A stretch of DNA of 64,000 bases, from the NCBI GenBank assembly GCA_013375495.1, contig JABXKC010000001.1, positions 62,001 to 126,000 on the forward strand, read 5' to 3'. The position numbers and the translations under genes are program-made. The notes under the pieces were generated by a model that saw only the letters and a program-made list of their open reading frames with translations, was not told where the DNA came from and did not search any database. Source of the stretch: Promethearchaeota archaeon (GTDB taxonomy: Archaea; Asgardarchaeota; Lokiarchaeia; Sigynarchaeales; SOKP01). Every line of letters starts with the position of its first letter. Position 1 is the first letter of the stretch. Below are positions 1-8,707 of the stretch, piece after piece.

Positions 1-302
1 TTTTCTTCGACAGCATCAGCTATTGCTTTAGCAACGGCAGCTTGAGCAGGTCCAAAAATCTTATTTGCTTCTTCCATTTTTGAAACAGTTACTTTGGGTA
101 TAACAAGGCTGATTGGCTTTGTAAGAAGATTTGGTCTTATACACGCTAGAAGCCCCCCATGTCCTATTGACGGAGAACTAAGTGCATTTGCAAAAGATAT
201 TCCAACAGGACCATCTTTTGAACCAATTATTAAATCTATATGTGCTAAGTTTTCTTCAGCACCCAAAAGGGCTTCCCCTATAAAGTAGTCACTTTTAGCC
301 AT
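1..302 (-). CDS. fae: Formaldehyde-activating enzyme (Fae), 5' part only
   Basis: The gene runs off the left edge of the window, so only about the first 100 residues are visible. Reading from an ATG at 302 the protein starts [20 protein letters not shown] and continues with [15 protein letters not shown], a [13 protein letters not shown] stretch and [19 protein letters not shown], which are hallmark segments of Fae. The family condenses formaldehyde with tetrahydromethanopterin. In many archaea Fae is fused to hexulose-6-phosphate synthase and works in ribulose-monophosphate metabolism; the window ends too early to tell whether that fusion is present. It is transcribed away from the small gene at 521. 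Identity is confident; the full domain make-up is unknown. Confidence 0.9.
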   Translation of the reverse strand, partial: MAKSDYFIGEALLGAEENLAHIDLIIGSKDGPVGISFANALSSPSIGHGGLLACIRPNLLTKPISLVIPKVTVSKMEEANKIFGPAQAAVAKAIADAVEE

Positions 303-520
303 AATAAATACAGTACCTAATTTTTATTTATTTTTTTATATGTTTTGGATATTATAAAATAATTCTTTACTACATTAAATTAGAGTTAATTCTCTATTAT
401 TAAAATTATCCTTCCACAATTAAGAAAAAAATGCACTGTAGATAATTATAAATATCAAAATTGATATGTTCTTTAAAGAATACAGATTTAAAATTTTGAG
501 TAGAGGTGTGAAAGTAAAAA

Positions 521-820
521 ATGTCGCATGCGTTATCTAAAGGGAGATATCCTAGACAACCCGATGGATCAGCCGTTTTAGCAACATGTAGGGAAGATTT
601 TAGAAAATTTAAAGACAGAAATGGAAATATAGAATTAGAGCACCTTAGCACCTTAATTAAAGACCTAGAAAAAAGGGGACTCGATCCGGATATTTATAAA
701 AAACAGAAAGAAAATTTGGAAGAAGTCAGGAGCTTAATTACAAAGGGAGAGGAAATAGTCGCATTTACTCGTTTTACGAGGACATTTCCTTATTGTATGC
801 CTCATAGGTCAATACTTTAA
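521..820 (+). CDS. Small orphan protein, 99 aa
   Basis: I do not recognise this family. The ATG at 521 is preceded by gaggtg at 504-509, somewhat far for a ribosome site. The product is charged and mostly helical in the middle (residues about 40-75, rich in Lys, Glu and Leu), with a basic aromatic C-terminus ending CMPHRSIL. There is no membrane segment. Base use resembles the neighbours, which supports coding over an overlapping antisense frame. Its stop codon overlaps the stop of the convergent radical SAM gene by a few bases (ttaa at 817-820). Confidence 0.55.
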   Translation: MSHALSKGRYPRQPDGSAVLATCREDFRKFKDRNGNIELEHLSTLIKDLEKRGLDPDIYKKQKENLEEVRSLITKGEEIVAFTRFTRTFPYCMPHRSIL

Positions 821-2148
821 GTTTCAGTAAATAGTTTTTCTGTCTCTTTTGCGATGTTAAATAAGCTTTTTAGTTTCTTTAAGTCTATATCTTGAGTTTC
901 AAATATTATGTGTTGGCAATCATATTTAGTATAATCGTGTTCTACGATATTTAGTTTAAAATTATCTCTCTCGTCCCATAAACGAGACCCGGGATAAGGT
1001 GTAGCTGCAAAATAATTAATCGTATCACTGCTATCAAATGGTAGCCTTTTAATGAACTCAACAGTCTTCTGAAAACTAAGTTCAGTCTCACCGGGTAAAC
1101 CTAGTACAAAATACGCTTGAATAGGAATGTTAACTTTTTTTAAATGGGTTATACCAACCACAACCTGTTTAGGATCTTGGTATTTCAAATTATTTTTAAG
1201 AACTTCAATACTTGCAGATTCTATTCCTGTTGCTACCAATCTGCATCCAGCTTCTTTTAATAATTGTGCGTCTTCAGCAGTTATCGTGTCAACTCGTAAT
1301 TCACAACCCCATGGAATTTCAATCTTATTGTCAATAAATAATCTGCAAAAGTCGTGGAAGAATATTCTATTAATATTAATATTATCGTAAAAATTAATAT
1401 AGTGGTACGTTTGGTATGTCACGATATCTCGTATTTCAGATAAGATTGAGTCGAGACTCCTGATACGGACAACTGGAGACATTTTTTGTCTGGAACAAAA
1501 TGAACATTGATTTGGACAACCCCTATTAATAATGACGCTCGCTACTCTATAGTAGAAGTTTTCTTGGGATAGAAGATATCTTCCAGGTAGAGGTAAATTG
1601 TCTAACTTAACCGGCTCTGGAAAATCTGTGAGTATAATCTCTCCTTTTAAATTCTTATATGCTAATCCTTTAATCTTATTCAATTCTTTTTCGTAATCGT
1701 GAATGAGTCCGTTTTTATTTAAAATGCTAATAATAAGATCAATTAATTCCGGAAAGGAATTTTCAGATTCTTTAACGCATATAAAATCGATTGAGTCTTC
1801 TTTATTTAGAATTTCCTCGTATTTAAAAGATACGTGTGGGCCTCCAAGGACAACAATCTTCTTTCTACTATCATTTTTTACTAATTTAGCGATCAGAATT
1901 GATAAATGAAATGTATTAGTAAGCGAAGTAATTCCAATTATCTTGTGATGCTTGATTTTCTCTATAAGAAGATCGTTTATGTTATGACTCTCTAAACCAT
2001 AATACTGCTCTAAATCTAAAATTTCTACAGGAATATTCCTCTGGTCTAAAATCGCCGCTAAATATAAAATTCCGAGGTTTGGTTCCCTAAAAAATTCGGT
2101 TTGAAGCTCAGTAGATTTAGTTGTTTTAGGATTAATTAACAGAATCAT
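817..2148 (-). CDS. B12-binding-domain radical SAM protein
   Basis: The 443-residue protein has the two-domain layout of the cobalamin-dependent radical SAM superfamily. Residues about 1-190 look like a B12-binding Rossmann domain (including VLGGPHVSF near residue 100). The cluster motif GCPNQCSFC near residue 211 supplies the CxxxCxxC ligands for the 4Fe-4S cluster, and ATGIESAS and YFVLGLPGET are typical later strands of the radical SAM barrel. Members methylate or rearrange diverse substrates (lipids, tetrapyrroles, hopanoids, natural products), and nothing here fixes the substrate. The gene lies 9 bp downstream of 2158-2973 on the same strand, so the two are probably cotranscribed. It converges with the small gene at 521. 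Confidence 0.9.
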   Translation of the reverse strand: MILLINPKTTKSTELQTEFFREPNLGILYLAAILDQRNIPVEILDLEQYYGLESHNINDLLIEKIKHHKIIGITSLTNTFHLSILIAKLVKNDSRKKIVVLGGPHVSFKYEEILNKEDSIDFICVKESENSFPELIDLIISILNKNGLIHDYEKELNKIKGLAYKNLKGEIILTDFPEPVKLDNLPLPGRYLLSQENFYYRVASVIINRGCPNQCSFCSRQKMSPVVRIRSLDSILSEIRDIVTYQTYHYINFYDNININRIFFHDFCRLFIDNKIEIPWGCELRVDTITAEDAQLLKEAGCRLVATGIESASIEVLKNNLKYQDPKQVVVGITHLKKVNIPIQAYFVLGLPGETELSFQKTVEFIKRLPFDSSDTINYFAATPYPGSRLWDERDNFKLNIVEHDYTKYDCQHIIFETQDIDLKKLKSLFNIAKETEKLFTET

Positions 2149-2157
2149 TTCGTGAGC

Positions 2158-2973
2158 TCAGTTTTGTTTATCGTTCTCGGTTGATTCAATATCTGGAAGT
2201 GAATCGGGTATTTGAAAGGCAGCAAGGAGTTTGTCCATATCTCCTTCGCTGCTAATTTTATCTTCATGAATAATAGGAGATTTAATTCGAACGACAGGCA
2301 TTTTGTCGTTATCATGCACAAATAATTCTAACCCTTGGATGGATCTATTCTTTATTACTATTCTAGTAGAATAATTGCGATCGTCGAAAAATGTAAAACC
2401 ATTGTTCAATCTACCCATTTTTATTATACTTTCAGAGCGTTCTTCCTCAGATAGAAGTGATTTCGGAGTTTCTTCATCAGAATAGATTATACCCGCCACA
2501 ATCAAGAAAATTCTCTTAAAATCTTCTGGTGTAGAATAATCATTTATATTTTCCAAAGCTTTACTTAGTCTGGGATTATGAATAGTTATATTTGCTAATA
2601 TATGTTGCGTTGTAGATTTAGTAAAATCTTTTTTATCGATTGTCTTCGCTTTTCCCGGACCTATGGTTTTAACCAATACTTTTTGAAACTCGGGATCGTC
2701 CATAGAATATTTATTTAACGTGAAAATTCGATAGAATATTCCGATCTGTCTACGCAACATTCCAGCGAGGATACCACCGTAAATTTGAAGTTTTAAAGAG
2801 CTAATCTGGCCATTATAAGTCCAAATTCTTTTACTATCGTGATCTACTAGCAAATAGACCTTGCGACTATTCATGTTATTAAATACATCTGCAACTATTT
2901 CTCCTTCCTCGACTTCCACCGTTAGAAAATAAGGTTCTTCTCTCACTTCAAGAGCTTCAAAAATCTGTACCAT
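2158..2973 (-). CDS. Conserved hypothetical protein, possible gelsolin-fold domain
   Basis: I cannot assign a named family. The 271-residue protein is soluble. The segment at about residues 38-90 (RKVYLLVDHDSKRIWTYNG, then a helix LQIYGGILAGMLRRQIG and a strand) has the strand-turn-strand-long-helix pattern of a gelsolin/ADF-H repeat, where a hydrophobic strand is followed by an aromatic strand of the IYVWxGK type. This is a pattern judgement, not a database hit. Gelsolin-like proteins are known in Lokiarchaeota. The rest is mixed alpha/beta with a low-complexity acidic tail. It is first in a probable operon with the radical SAM gene. Archaeal chromatin or transport factors remain possible. 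Confidence 0.7.
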   Translation of the reverse strand: MVQIFEALEVREEPYFLTVEVEEGEIVADVFNNMNSRKVYLLVDHDSKRIWTYNGQISSLKLQIYGGILAGMLRRQIGIFYRIFTLNKYSMDDPEFQKVLVKTIGPGKAKTIDKKDFTKSTTQHILANITIHNPRLSKALENINDYSTPEDFKRIFLIVAGIIYSDEETPKSLLSEEERSESIIKMGRLNNGFTFFDDRNYSTRIVIKNRSIQGLELFVHDNDKMPVVRIKSPIIHEDKISSEGDMDKLLAAFQIPDSLPDIESTENDKQN

Positions 2974-3144
2974 TTAAATAAATCTCAACTTATTGCTATA
3001 ATTTTAATAGGAGGTGATCTTTAAAATAAATTGTATTTTTTTTCATTAAATTCTCAGAAATTTTCTATAGAACACAAAATCAATAAAATTTTTAAATTTT
3101 AAGATATTTATCTTAGTAATTTCCTTTTTGTAAGTTCGAAAATA

Positions 3145-3546
3145 ATGAGCTCAGATAAGAGAGTATATAAGTTAAATATATCCGGTGGGACCTCAGGACC
3201 AGGTAAAGGATTATCTAAATTAATTGAGATAGACGAGAAGAAATTTCGGTTCGAAGGTATGAAGATAGGGGATACTATCAAAGGTGGTCTTATTGGTTTT
3301 CCTAACTACGATTTCGAAATTACAGGTGGTTCCGATGCTAGCGGATTTCCTATGAGAAAAGATGTTCATGGCCCCGTAAAAAAGAAAATTTTAGTTTCCA
3401 AAAGAGCAATCGGTTATAAACCAAGAAGAAAAGGGGAAAAAAGAAGAAAAACAGTTAGAGGCAGCGAAATTACATTCGATATGACGCTTATTAACCTTAA
3501 AATATTAAAATATGGAGAAACCGAACTTTTTAAATCGAATAAATAA
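3145..3546 (+). CDS. rps6e: Ribosomal protein S6e (eS6)
   Basis: The 133-residue product begins MSSDKRVYKLNISGGTSGPG and contains GFPNYDFEITGGSDASGFPM and a basic RRKGEKRRKTVRGSEI stretch, the diagnostic segments of archaeal and eukaryotic eS6. Length matches the archaeal form, which lacks the long phosphorylated C-terminal helix of eukaryotes. It is a component of the small ribosomal subunit. It is followed 38 bp later by eL24 on the same strand. The 170 bp upstream are AT-rich and contain TATA-like sequence, so this is probably the first gene of the transcript. Confidence 0.97.
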   Translation: MSSDKRVYKLNISGGTSGPGKGLSKLIEIDEKKFRFEGMKIGDTIKGGLIGFPNYDFEITGGSDASGFPMRKDVHGPVKKKILVSKRAIGYKPRRKGEKRRKTVRGSEITFDMTLINLKILKYGETELFKSNK

Positions 3547-3584
3547 TAGGATTGAGCTTATTAGCAAAGTGAGATGAAAATTCC

Positions 3585-3767
3585 ATGGTTAAAGTAAAGC
3601 GATGTTCTTTTTGTGGATATGACATTCCCATCGGAAAAGGACACATGTATATTAAAAAAGACGGGACTATTTTTAACTTCTGTACACACAAATGTAGAAC
3701 TGCTATGCTGGTTCAGAAACGAAATCCTCGTAAAGTAAGATGGACTAATTTATATGGGAAACAGTAA
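3585..3767 (+). CDS. rpl24e: Ribosomal protein L24e (eL24)
   Basis: The 60-residue protein has the treble-clef zinc site of eL24: CSFCG at residues 7-11 and CTHKCR near residue 34, followed by KRNPRKVRWTN. Length is normal for archaea. It binds the large subunit near the factor-binding region. It sits directly downstream of eS6. In many archaea eL24 is next to eL7A and eS28, which here lie within 700 bp but are separated by the inverted rpoN gene. Confidence 0.96.
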   Translation: MVKVKRCSFCGYDIPIGKGHMYIKKDGTIFNFCTHKCRTAMLVQKRNPRKVRWTNLYGKQ

Positions 3768-3877
3768 GAGGGATTTTTAAGAACATAATTACTTATTTTA
3801 TATTACTCTAAATAAAACTATAATTCAATTTTGTTAAAGGTAAAAATTATAATGAAAGTTTTACTTTTTTTTTAAGA

Positions 3878-4078
3878 TCACTGCAATCTTGAAAACTTTA
3901 AAAGATCGTCTATCAAATCTACATGGCCGACGATCATGCGTTGGCAGCAAAATCTTTCAAGACCTAATTGCTTAAAAGCGTCTTCTGATCTCTCACCTTT
4001 TTCCAATAGCTCTAAATATGGTTTATAAATATGAGCAATTAGTTTACCGCACGAAAAGCATCTTATCGGAATAATCAT
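3878..4078 (-). CDS. rpoN: RNA polymerase subunit N (Rpo10)
   Basis: The 66-residue protein starts MIIPIRCFSCGKLIAHIY and carries RFCCQRMIVGHVDLIDDLLKF, together giving the CX2C...CC zinc-binding site of the Rpb10 family. It bridges Rpo3 and Rpo2 in the archaeal polymerase core. Length and start match the family exactly. It stands alone on the minus strand between eL24 and eL7A; in many archaea it lies in the S9p-rpoK operon, so this position looks rearranged. Confidence 0.96.
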   Translation of the reverse strand: MIIPIRCFSCGKLIAHIYKPYLELLEKGERSEDAFKQLGLERFCCQRMIVGHVDLIDDLLKFSRLQ

Positions 4079-4233
4079 TATAGATAAGTAAAAGAAGTAT
4101 TCTAAAAAAATTTTACTATTATAGGTTAAACCTTTAAATCAAAAATTTTATTTTATATCCAAAATTAATTAATACATCAAAAATCGATGATTTATGATAA
4201 TATATTAAAACAAATATATTGGAAGGAGAAAAA

Positions 4234-4605
4234 ATGAGTTATATAAAATTTAAAATACCTGACGATTTAAAAAACGGCATTAAGAATGCCTTAAACAAAA
4301 TTTCTGGTACACGCGATTCAAAAATTAGAAAAGGGATGAACGAGGTTACGAAGTCAATCGAGAGAAGTTTAGCAAAACTAGTTATTATGGCGGAAGATGT
4401 AACCCCACCAGAGATTTTATTCCACGTTCCATTACTTTGCGAAGAAAAAGGTATTCCCTTTTGTTATGTTTCAACAAAAAAGGAATTAGGGAATTCAGCC
4501 CGCATTAATGTTGCTTCTTCTGCAATCGCAATAGAGAATGTAGGAACTGGAAACGATCGAGAATTAGAAGATATTATAAAGAAGATAGAAGCATTAAAAA
4601 AATAA
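4234..4605 (+). CDS. rpl7ae: Ribosomal protein L7Ae (eL8/eL7A family)
   Basis: I chose the ATG at 4234, giving 123 residues, because ggaaggag at 4221-4228 is a good ribosome site just before it; an in-frame TTG at 4219 would place that site inside the gene. The protein contains LVIMAEDVTPPEILFHVPLL and KELGNSARINVASSAIAIE, the kink-turn RNA-binding signature of the L7Ae family. In archaea it serves the ribosome, box C/D and H/ACA RNPs and RNase P. It is followed 23 bp later by eS28, the usual archaeal pairing. Confidence 0.97.
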   Translation: MSYIKFKIPDDLKNGIKNALNKISGTRDSKIRKGMNEVTKSIERSLAKLVIMAEDVTPPEILFHVPLLCEEKGIPFCYVSTKKELGNSARINVASSAIAIENVGTGNDRELEDIIKKIEALKK

Positions 4606-4628
4606 TACGGTGAATAGCCTTAGCAAAA

Positions 4629-4865
4629 ATGGATAAATCAAAAGGAAAAAGCGAACAGGATTTTTCAGTTCCCGCTGAAGTTATTCAGATCGTAGGGAGA
4701 ACTGGTTTAACAGGTGAGATCAGTCAAATTAAGGTGAGAATCCTTGAAGGACCGGATAGAAACCGAATTTTAACAAGAAATGTTAAGGGTCCCATACAAG
4801 TTAGTGATGTTGTTATCTTAAGAGAAGTAGAAAGAGAAGCAAGAAAAATTCGTAGACGAAGATAA
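4629..4865 (+). CDS. rps28e: Ribosomal protein S28e (eS28)
   Basis: The 78-residue product has the S1-like OB-fold sequence of eS28, including [19 protein letters not shown] and [20 protein letters not shown], and ends [17 protein letters not shown] with a basic tail. Length fits archaeal eS28 with a slightly long N-terminus. It is cotranscribed with L7Ae. A T-rich run right after the stop (4867-4882) may act as the terminator for this short operon. Confidence 0.96.
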   Translation: MDKSKGKSEQDFSVPAEVIQIVGRTGLTGEISQIKVRILEGPDRNRILTRNVKGPIQVSDVVILREVEREARKIRRRR

Positions 4866-4887
4866 TAATTTTATTTTTTTTTTGGTT

Positions 4888-5100
4888 CTACTCGTCAAAA
4901 AATCCTAATAATTGCAAATTTTCATATTCAGTGCGAAAAAATTCTCTTAGAGCAGTTCTAATTGCCTCTGAGCGACTAGGAACAACTTTCATTTTGATGA
5001 GTTTTTGAATGTTTTCGTCATATATATCAGGAATGTTAATAGTAATATTTTGCATTGTTGGTTTCTTCTCTTTTTTAGGATTCGGCAATTTAAATTTCAC
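4888..5100 (-). CDS. Ribbon-helix-helix protein (CopG/NikR-type N-domain)
   Basis: The core NITINIPDIYDENIQKLIK then SRSEAIRTALREFFRTEYEN has the strand, helix A (SRSEAIR), helix B layout of a ribbon-helix-helix DNA-binding dimer. The product ends soon after the fold, so no effector domain is present. Two starts are possible: GTG at 5100 (70 aa, with a basic extension KFKLPNPKKEKK) or ATG at 5055 (55 aa, starting at MQNITINIP). Neither has a clear ribosome site. It is likely an autoregulator or small repressor; no antitoxin partner is visible, and the next 250 bp hold no gene. Confidence 0.8.
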   Translation of the reverse strand: MKFKLPNPKKEKKPTMQNITINIPDIYDENIQKLIKMKVVPSRSEAIRTALREFFRTEYENLQLLGFFDE

Positions 5101-5354
5101 TAAAATTATTAATTTTCAAATATAGGTTCAGAAAGATGGATCAAATAATAGTATAAACGATCTAATATTATTAGCCCTTAACTAAATCCAACTTTTCAAT
5201 AATAAATTATAAGTTAAATTTGTATATAAAATTATCTCTATGAAAATAGCAGTATTGAAAGAGTTCTAAGTCAGATGTAAATAATTTTGATGTTTTTATC
5301 AGTGAAATGAACAATTAATGTCATAAATTTAAGGTCGATTGAAAAAATTTTACT

Positions 5355-6041
5355 CTATGCCCGATCTTCCTTTTTAACATAGCGACCCCTTGTTTCGATT
5401 ACTGAGATATTTTTTATGATTTCATCACACTCCTTCATCTTTTCTGGTCCATATCCTTCTCGATACCCTTCTAGAAAAGCTTCAAAGCAGATCTTAAAAT
5501 CATTTCCATGGGAAGATATTAATACTCTTTTAAACAAATGTAAATCAGTACTTTTATCTTCAATATAATCAGAATAGTCGTGAAGACCAAAATCAATTAT
5601 AAAAATATCTTGAGTTTCTGTTATAATAACATTACTTGTAGTGATATCTCCATGAATATGTCCATTTTTATGTAAAATAGCAATATTTTTGCCGACTTCT
5701 TTTAAATATTGCACCTTTTTCGTGTTAGTTATTGAGCTTAAAGCTTCCTTTAACTTTTCGCCTTTAATATACTTCATTACGATTGTTGAGTTTTTAGTGT
5801 CAATTTCATAAACTTGAGGGACATTTACACTATAATTTTTAACTCTAATTAAAGCTTTAGCCTCATTAAGAGTTCTATTAACCCTTAACTTTTTATCAAT
5901 TTGTTCTATACGATATCCTTTACGGATGCGGTGTTTAAATATAACCTCTTTTCCAAACCAATGGCCGTAAATAAGGCTGGCTTCAGCACCTTTATGAATA
6001 ATTTTTTCCATAACAATTTCATTAGACATTATCTTAAACAC
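5355..6041 (-). CDS. bud32: Bud32/PRPK atypical kinase of the KEOPS complex
   Basis: The sequence has the small-kinase features of Bud32: IIHKGAEASLIYG near the start, the catalytic loop HGDITTSNVII, the metal-binding IIDFGL, and the C-terminal RGRYVKK. Bud32 is an ATPase/kinase partner of Kae1 in KEOPS, which makes the universal t6A modification of ANN-decoding tRNAs. The start is either GTG at 6041, with ggag 8 nt upstream, or ATG at 6029. With GTG the gene overlaps the end of kae1 by 8 bp, indicating translational coupling. Many euryarchaea fuse the two proteins; here they are separate. Confidence 0.95.
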   Translation of the reverse strand: MFKIMSNEIVMEKIIHKGAEASLIYGHWFGKEVIFKHRIRKGYRIEQIDKKLRVNRTLNEAKALIRVKNYSVNVPQVYEIDTKNSTIVMKYIKGEKLKEALSSITNTKKVQYLKEVGKNIAILHKNGHIHGDITTSNVIITETQDIFIIDFGLHDYSDYIEDKSTDLHLFKRVLISSHGNDFKICFEAFLEGYREGYGPEKMKECDEIIKNISVIETRGRYVKKEDRA

Positions 6042-7056
6042 CTATATTTCTCCAAGGAATAGTTATTTCATCCATTCTTTCTTTGGGATTAATTTGAGTA
6101 TCTGACATGATATTCCCCCCTGTAGCGTTATACCTTAGTATTCCAGTCCATCCAATCATTACACCATTATCTCCTGCGTATTTCAAAGGAACGACCTCAA
6201 ACCTAGCATCATGTTCTTTACTAATATATTTGATCATTTCCTGTAATTTTTTATTAGCAGCTACGCCACCAGTTAATAATACCTCCTTTTTTCCTGTGTG
6301 AGCTAAAGCCCTCTCTGTAACTTCAGTGAGCATGGCAAAAGCAGTTTCTTGTAGTGAATTAGCCACATCACTTAAACCATATTTTTTCCCATATTCTTTA
6401 GATTCTACTAACCTTTTAGTGGCTGTATAGAGACCTGAAAATGATAAATCCATACCCTTCACAACATATGGTAAGGATAAATATTTTGATGAATTATTGG
6501 CCAATTCTTCAACTTTTGGACCACCAGGATGGGGTATTCCAACATCTCGAGCAAAAGAATCAATTAAATTACCAATAGGGATATCTAGGGTTTCTCCAAA
6601 AATTTGATATCTTCCAGACTCGTACGCACTAATTATCGTATTTCCCCCCGACACATATAAGGTAAGTGGATCCTCAATTTCGCACATTAGTCTCCCGATT
6701 TCTATGTGAGCAATACAGTGATTTACAGCAACTATAGGAATCCCTAATAATTGACTCAACAGTCTCGAAACTTGAGCTCCAATTTTTAATATTGGTCCTA
6801 AACCGGGACTTCTACTGAATGCGATCAAATCAATATCTTTGATCGAAATTGAAGCTTCTGATAAAGCCTTATTTATAACGCTTGTAAAATTATTGAGATG
6901 CTGTTCTCTCACTAATACGGGATGGAGTCCTCCCTTTTCGGGGATAAACATATCGTTTACAAGGCTTATAACTTTACCACTAAAATCAAGAATTCCTACA
7001 CTCCAAGTATGTGCCGTGGATTCTATACCGAGGGCAAGTTTGTTTTTTATACTCAT
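6034..7056 (-). CDS. kae1: Kae1 (TsaD-family) tRNA t6A threonylcarbamoyltransferase subunit
   Basis: The 340-residue protein opens with LALGIESTAHTWSVGILD and has the iron-binding HCIAH near residue 115, the ASKHA phosphate loop LYVSGGNT, and VLLTGGVAANKKLQEM toward the C-terminus. These are the signature elements of the Kae1/TsaD/Qri7 family, which transfers threonylcarbamoyl to A37 of tRNA. Length is that of a stand-alone Kae1. Bud32 follows with an overlap. S27ae and S24e lie upstream on the same strand, the conserved archaeal order Rpo7-Spt4-S24e-S27ae-Kae1/Bud32. Confidence 0.97.
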   Translation of the reverse strand: MSIKNKLALGIESTAHTWSVGILDFSGKVISLVNDMFIPEKGGLHPVLVREQHLNNFTSVINKALSEASISIKDIDLIAFSRSPGLGPILKIGAQVSRLLSQLLGIPIVAVNHCIAHIEIGRLMCEIEDPLTLYVSGGNTIISAYESGRYQIFGETLDIPIGNLIDSFARDVGIPHPGGPKVEELANNSSKYLSLPYVVKGMDLSFSGLYTATKRLVESKEYGKKYGLSDVANSLQETAFAMLTEVTERALAHTGKKEVLLTGGVAANKKLQEMIKYISKEHDARFEVVPLKYAGDNGVMIGWTGILRYNATGGNIMSDTQINPKERMDEITIPWRNIGV

Positions 7057-7140
7057 AAATTTCGCCTTAAATGCATAGAGTATTATTAATAAGTTGAGTG
7101 AAAAGAAAAGGTTGAAAAAGAACGAGATGCCTAACTAAAT

Positions 7141-7362
7141 CTATGTTGATTTCGTGCGCTTTCGAGGTGACCTTCTACTTCGGGCGACTGTAGCAGCTCC
7201 CTTTTTACCTTTTCTCTTAAATACGGTGTATCCACATTTCCCGCAAGATGATCTATCATAGTGATCCGCGAGAAAAAACGAAGGCCCACACTTAGGACAT
7301 GCCCTATGAGTTCTTTCTAATTTTCCATCTTCAATCTTATAATATTTAGATGCGTCTGTCAT
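7141..7362 (-). CDS. rps27ae: Ribosomal protein S27ae (eS31)
   Basis: The 73-residue protein has the zinc ribbon [20 protein letters not shown] followed by GKCGY, four cysteines in CX2C...CX2C arrangement, as in archaeal S27ae. A long basic C-terminal tail ([13 protein letters not shown]) extends past the usual end of short archaeal versions. No ubiquitin-like fusion is present. It lies 34 bp downstream of S24e on the same strand and upstream of kae1. Confidence 0.95.
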   Translation of the reverse strand: MTDASKYYKIEDGKLERTHRACPKCGPSFFLADHYDRSSCGKCGYTVFKRKGKKGAATVARSRRSPRKRTKST

Positions 7363-7396
7363 TTGTTTTCATCTCCTTTATTAATTGTTTTATTTT

Positions 7397-7753
7397 TTAC
7401 TCGTAAGCAAATAGGTGTCCATAAGGTTCATTTCTTTTTTTTAGTTTGTAAATTTCTGATCGTGTATCTTTGGGTAAGTTCCTTACTTGAATGTGAAATG
7501 GTTCGTAAAATTGAAGCTCTTTAGCCTCCTCGTAAATATTTGCTAAACCTACATCGTAAGCACCCCCAAAATGAGTTTGAATTTTTCGAATGATAGTAAA
7601 TTTTTCGTTAGCATTCTTTATAGCTGCAATTTTCTTCTTTACTTCCAACCTATTTGGCGTGCTTGCGTCAAAATGATCGATTCTAAATTTAACTTCCGTT
7701 CGATCGATTATTGGGTTTTTCTTTTCTTCTAAAATTTCAATAGTAAACGACAT
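7397..7753 (-). CDS. rps24e: Ribosomal protein S24e (eS24)
   Basis: The 118-residue protein contains KNPIIDRTEVKFRIDH, then TPNRLEVKKKIAAI and TIIRKIQTHFGGAYDVGLAN, the standard eS24 blocks, and YGHLFAYE at the end. It belongs to the small subunit. It is the first gene of the visible S24e-S27ae-kae1-bud32 run. The GTP-dependent dephospho-CoA kinase gene, its frequent archaeal neighbour, is 340 bp away on the opposite strand. Confidence 0.95.
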   Translation of the reverse strand: MSFTIEILEEKKNPIIDRTEVKFRIDHFDASTPNRLEVKKKIAAIKNANEKFTIIRKIQTHFGGAYDVGLANIYEEAKELQFYEPFHIQVRNLPKDTRSEIYKLKKRNEPYGHLFAYE

Positions 7754-7869
7754 ATCGAACCTTTTTACAACGATTTTTCTCAGTCAATCAGTTAATTTAA
7801 AGATAATTCTGAGTTATAAAAGATTAAAGAACAGTGAAAAATAAAATTTTGGTTTTTTAATAGGAAAAT

Positions 7870-8085
7870 ATGTCTGATTTTAAAAAATATATTCTGAAAG
7901 CAAGAATTATGATGATTATTGAAATAGTGTTAATTGCTTTCACATTTGTTATTTTTATAGTTTTAGAAAATATTGTAGGAGGAATGTATTTAATATTGTA
8001 CATTGCTAGTATTTTTTTGTGGGTAATAGTGTTCATTCTAACGGTTAATCTTTATTATAAGGCCAAGAAAATAAAAACGGATTGA
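7870..8085 (+). CDS. Small two-helix membrane protein
   Basis: This 71-residue product has two predicted membrane helices, about residues 14-34 and 38-60, with a basic start (SDFKKYILKAR) and basic end (YYKAKKIKTD), so both ends are probably cytoplasmic. I do not recognise a family. The ATG follows aggaaaat, an acceptable ribosome site. It ends 6 bp before the dephospho-CoA kinase gene, suggesting coexpression, but no functional link is evident. Confidence 0.65.
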   Translation: MSDFKKYILKARIMMIIEIVLIAFTFVIFIVLENIVGGMYLILYIASIFLWVIVFILTVNLYYKAKKIKTD

Positions 8086-8091
8086 GATTAG

Positions 8092-8673
8092 ATGGAGGAT
8101 AATTTAAAAATTCCTGAGGATGAGAGACATAAATTCTCTCAACCTCTTGGGAAATTATATTCTGGAACTCGAAAAGAGACTATTAATGAAGTAGAAAAGG
8201 CAATAAATACTTTTTTAGAAGCTAAATTTTTGATTAAAGTTTATTTAGTAGGAGATATTGTTACTCAAGACTTTTTATCAAATGATTTTCTAAAAGCTTT
8301 TATTAAAATCTGCGTAATTGACGAAAAAACTCAAAGAAATCAAATAAAAATCGAAACTGAAGAATTTTTCGAAGATATTATAGAATTTGAAAATCCTCAA
8401 GGAGGAATTCAAAAAGAAAGTTTTACTCTTTTAGATGAAATAGTAAGCTCTGATAAAAGAACTCTCCTCAAAATAATAGAAGGTGAAGAAGATCTACTCG
8501 TCTTACCGTTAGTTCTTAGCATTCCTCTCAGCGAAACAACAAAAAATTTAGTGTTTTATGGTCAACCACCAGTAACGGACTCAAAAAAAACGATTCCCGA
8601 AGGTATCGTTATGGTGGATGTCGAAAAAAGGATACAAAAAGCAGTAAAAAGATTTGTAGAAATGATGAAATGA
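8092..8673 (+). CDS. GTP-dependent dephospho-CoA kinase (DUF359 family)
   Basis: The 193-residue protein matches the archaeal GTP-dependent dephospho-CoA kinase pattern: PLGKLYSG near residue 20, KVYLVGDIVTQDFL, IKICVIDEKTQRNQ, and the C-terminal GEEDLLVLPLVLSIPL and VFYGQPP segments. The enzyme performs the last step of coenzyme A synthesis in archaea, replacing bacterial CoaE. Gene context supports this: the family usually sits between Spt4 and S24e, exactly where this gene lies, though here it is inverted relative to both. Confidence 0.88.
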   Translation: MEDNLKIPEDERHKFSQPLGKLYSGTRKETINEVEKAINTFLEAKFLIKVYLVGDIVTQDFLSNDFLKAFIKICVIDEKTQRNQIKIETEEFFEDIIEFENPQGGIQKESFTLLDEIVSSDKRTLLKIIEGEEDLLVLPLVLSIPLSETTKNLVFYGQPPVTDSKKTIPEGIVMVDVEKRIQKAVKRFVEMMK

Positions 8674-8707
8674 TAATTATGCTATATTTTCACAATTCTC
8701 CTTTAGA

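Noticed and set aside
406..651. 81-codon minus-strand ORF
   Set aside because: It overlaps the small gene at 521, is Phe/Ser-rich and has no start context; it looks like an antisense shadow.
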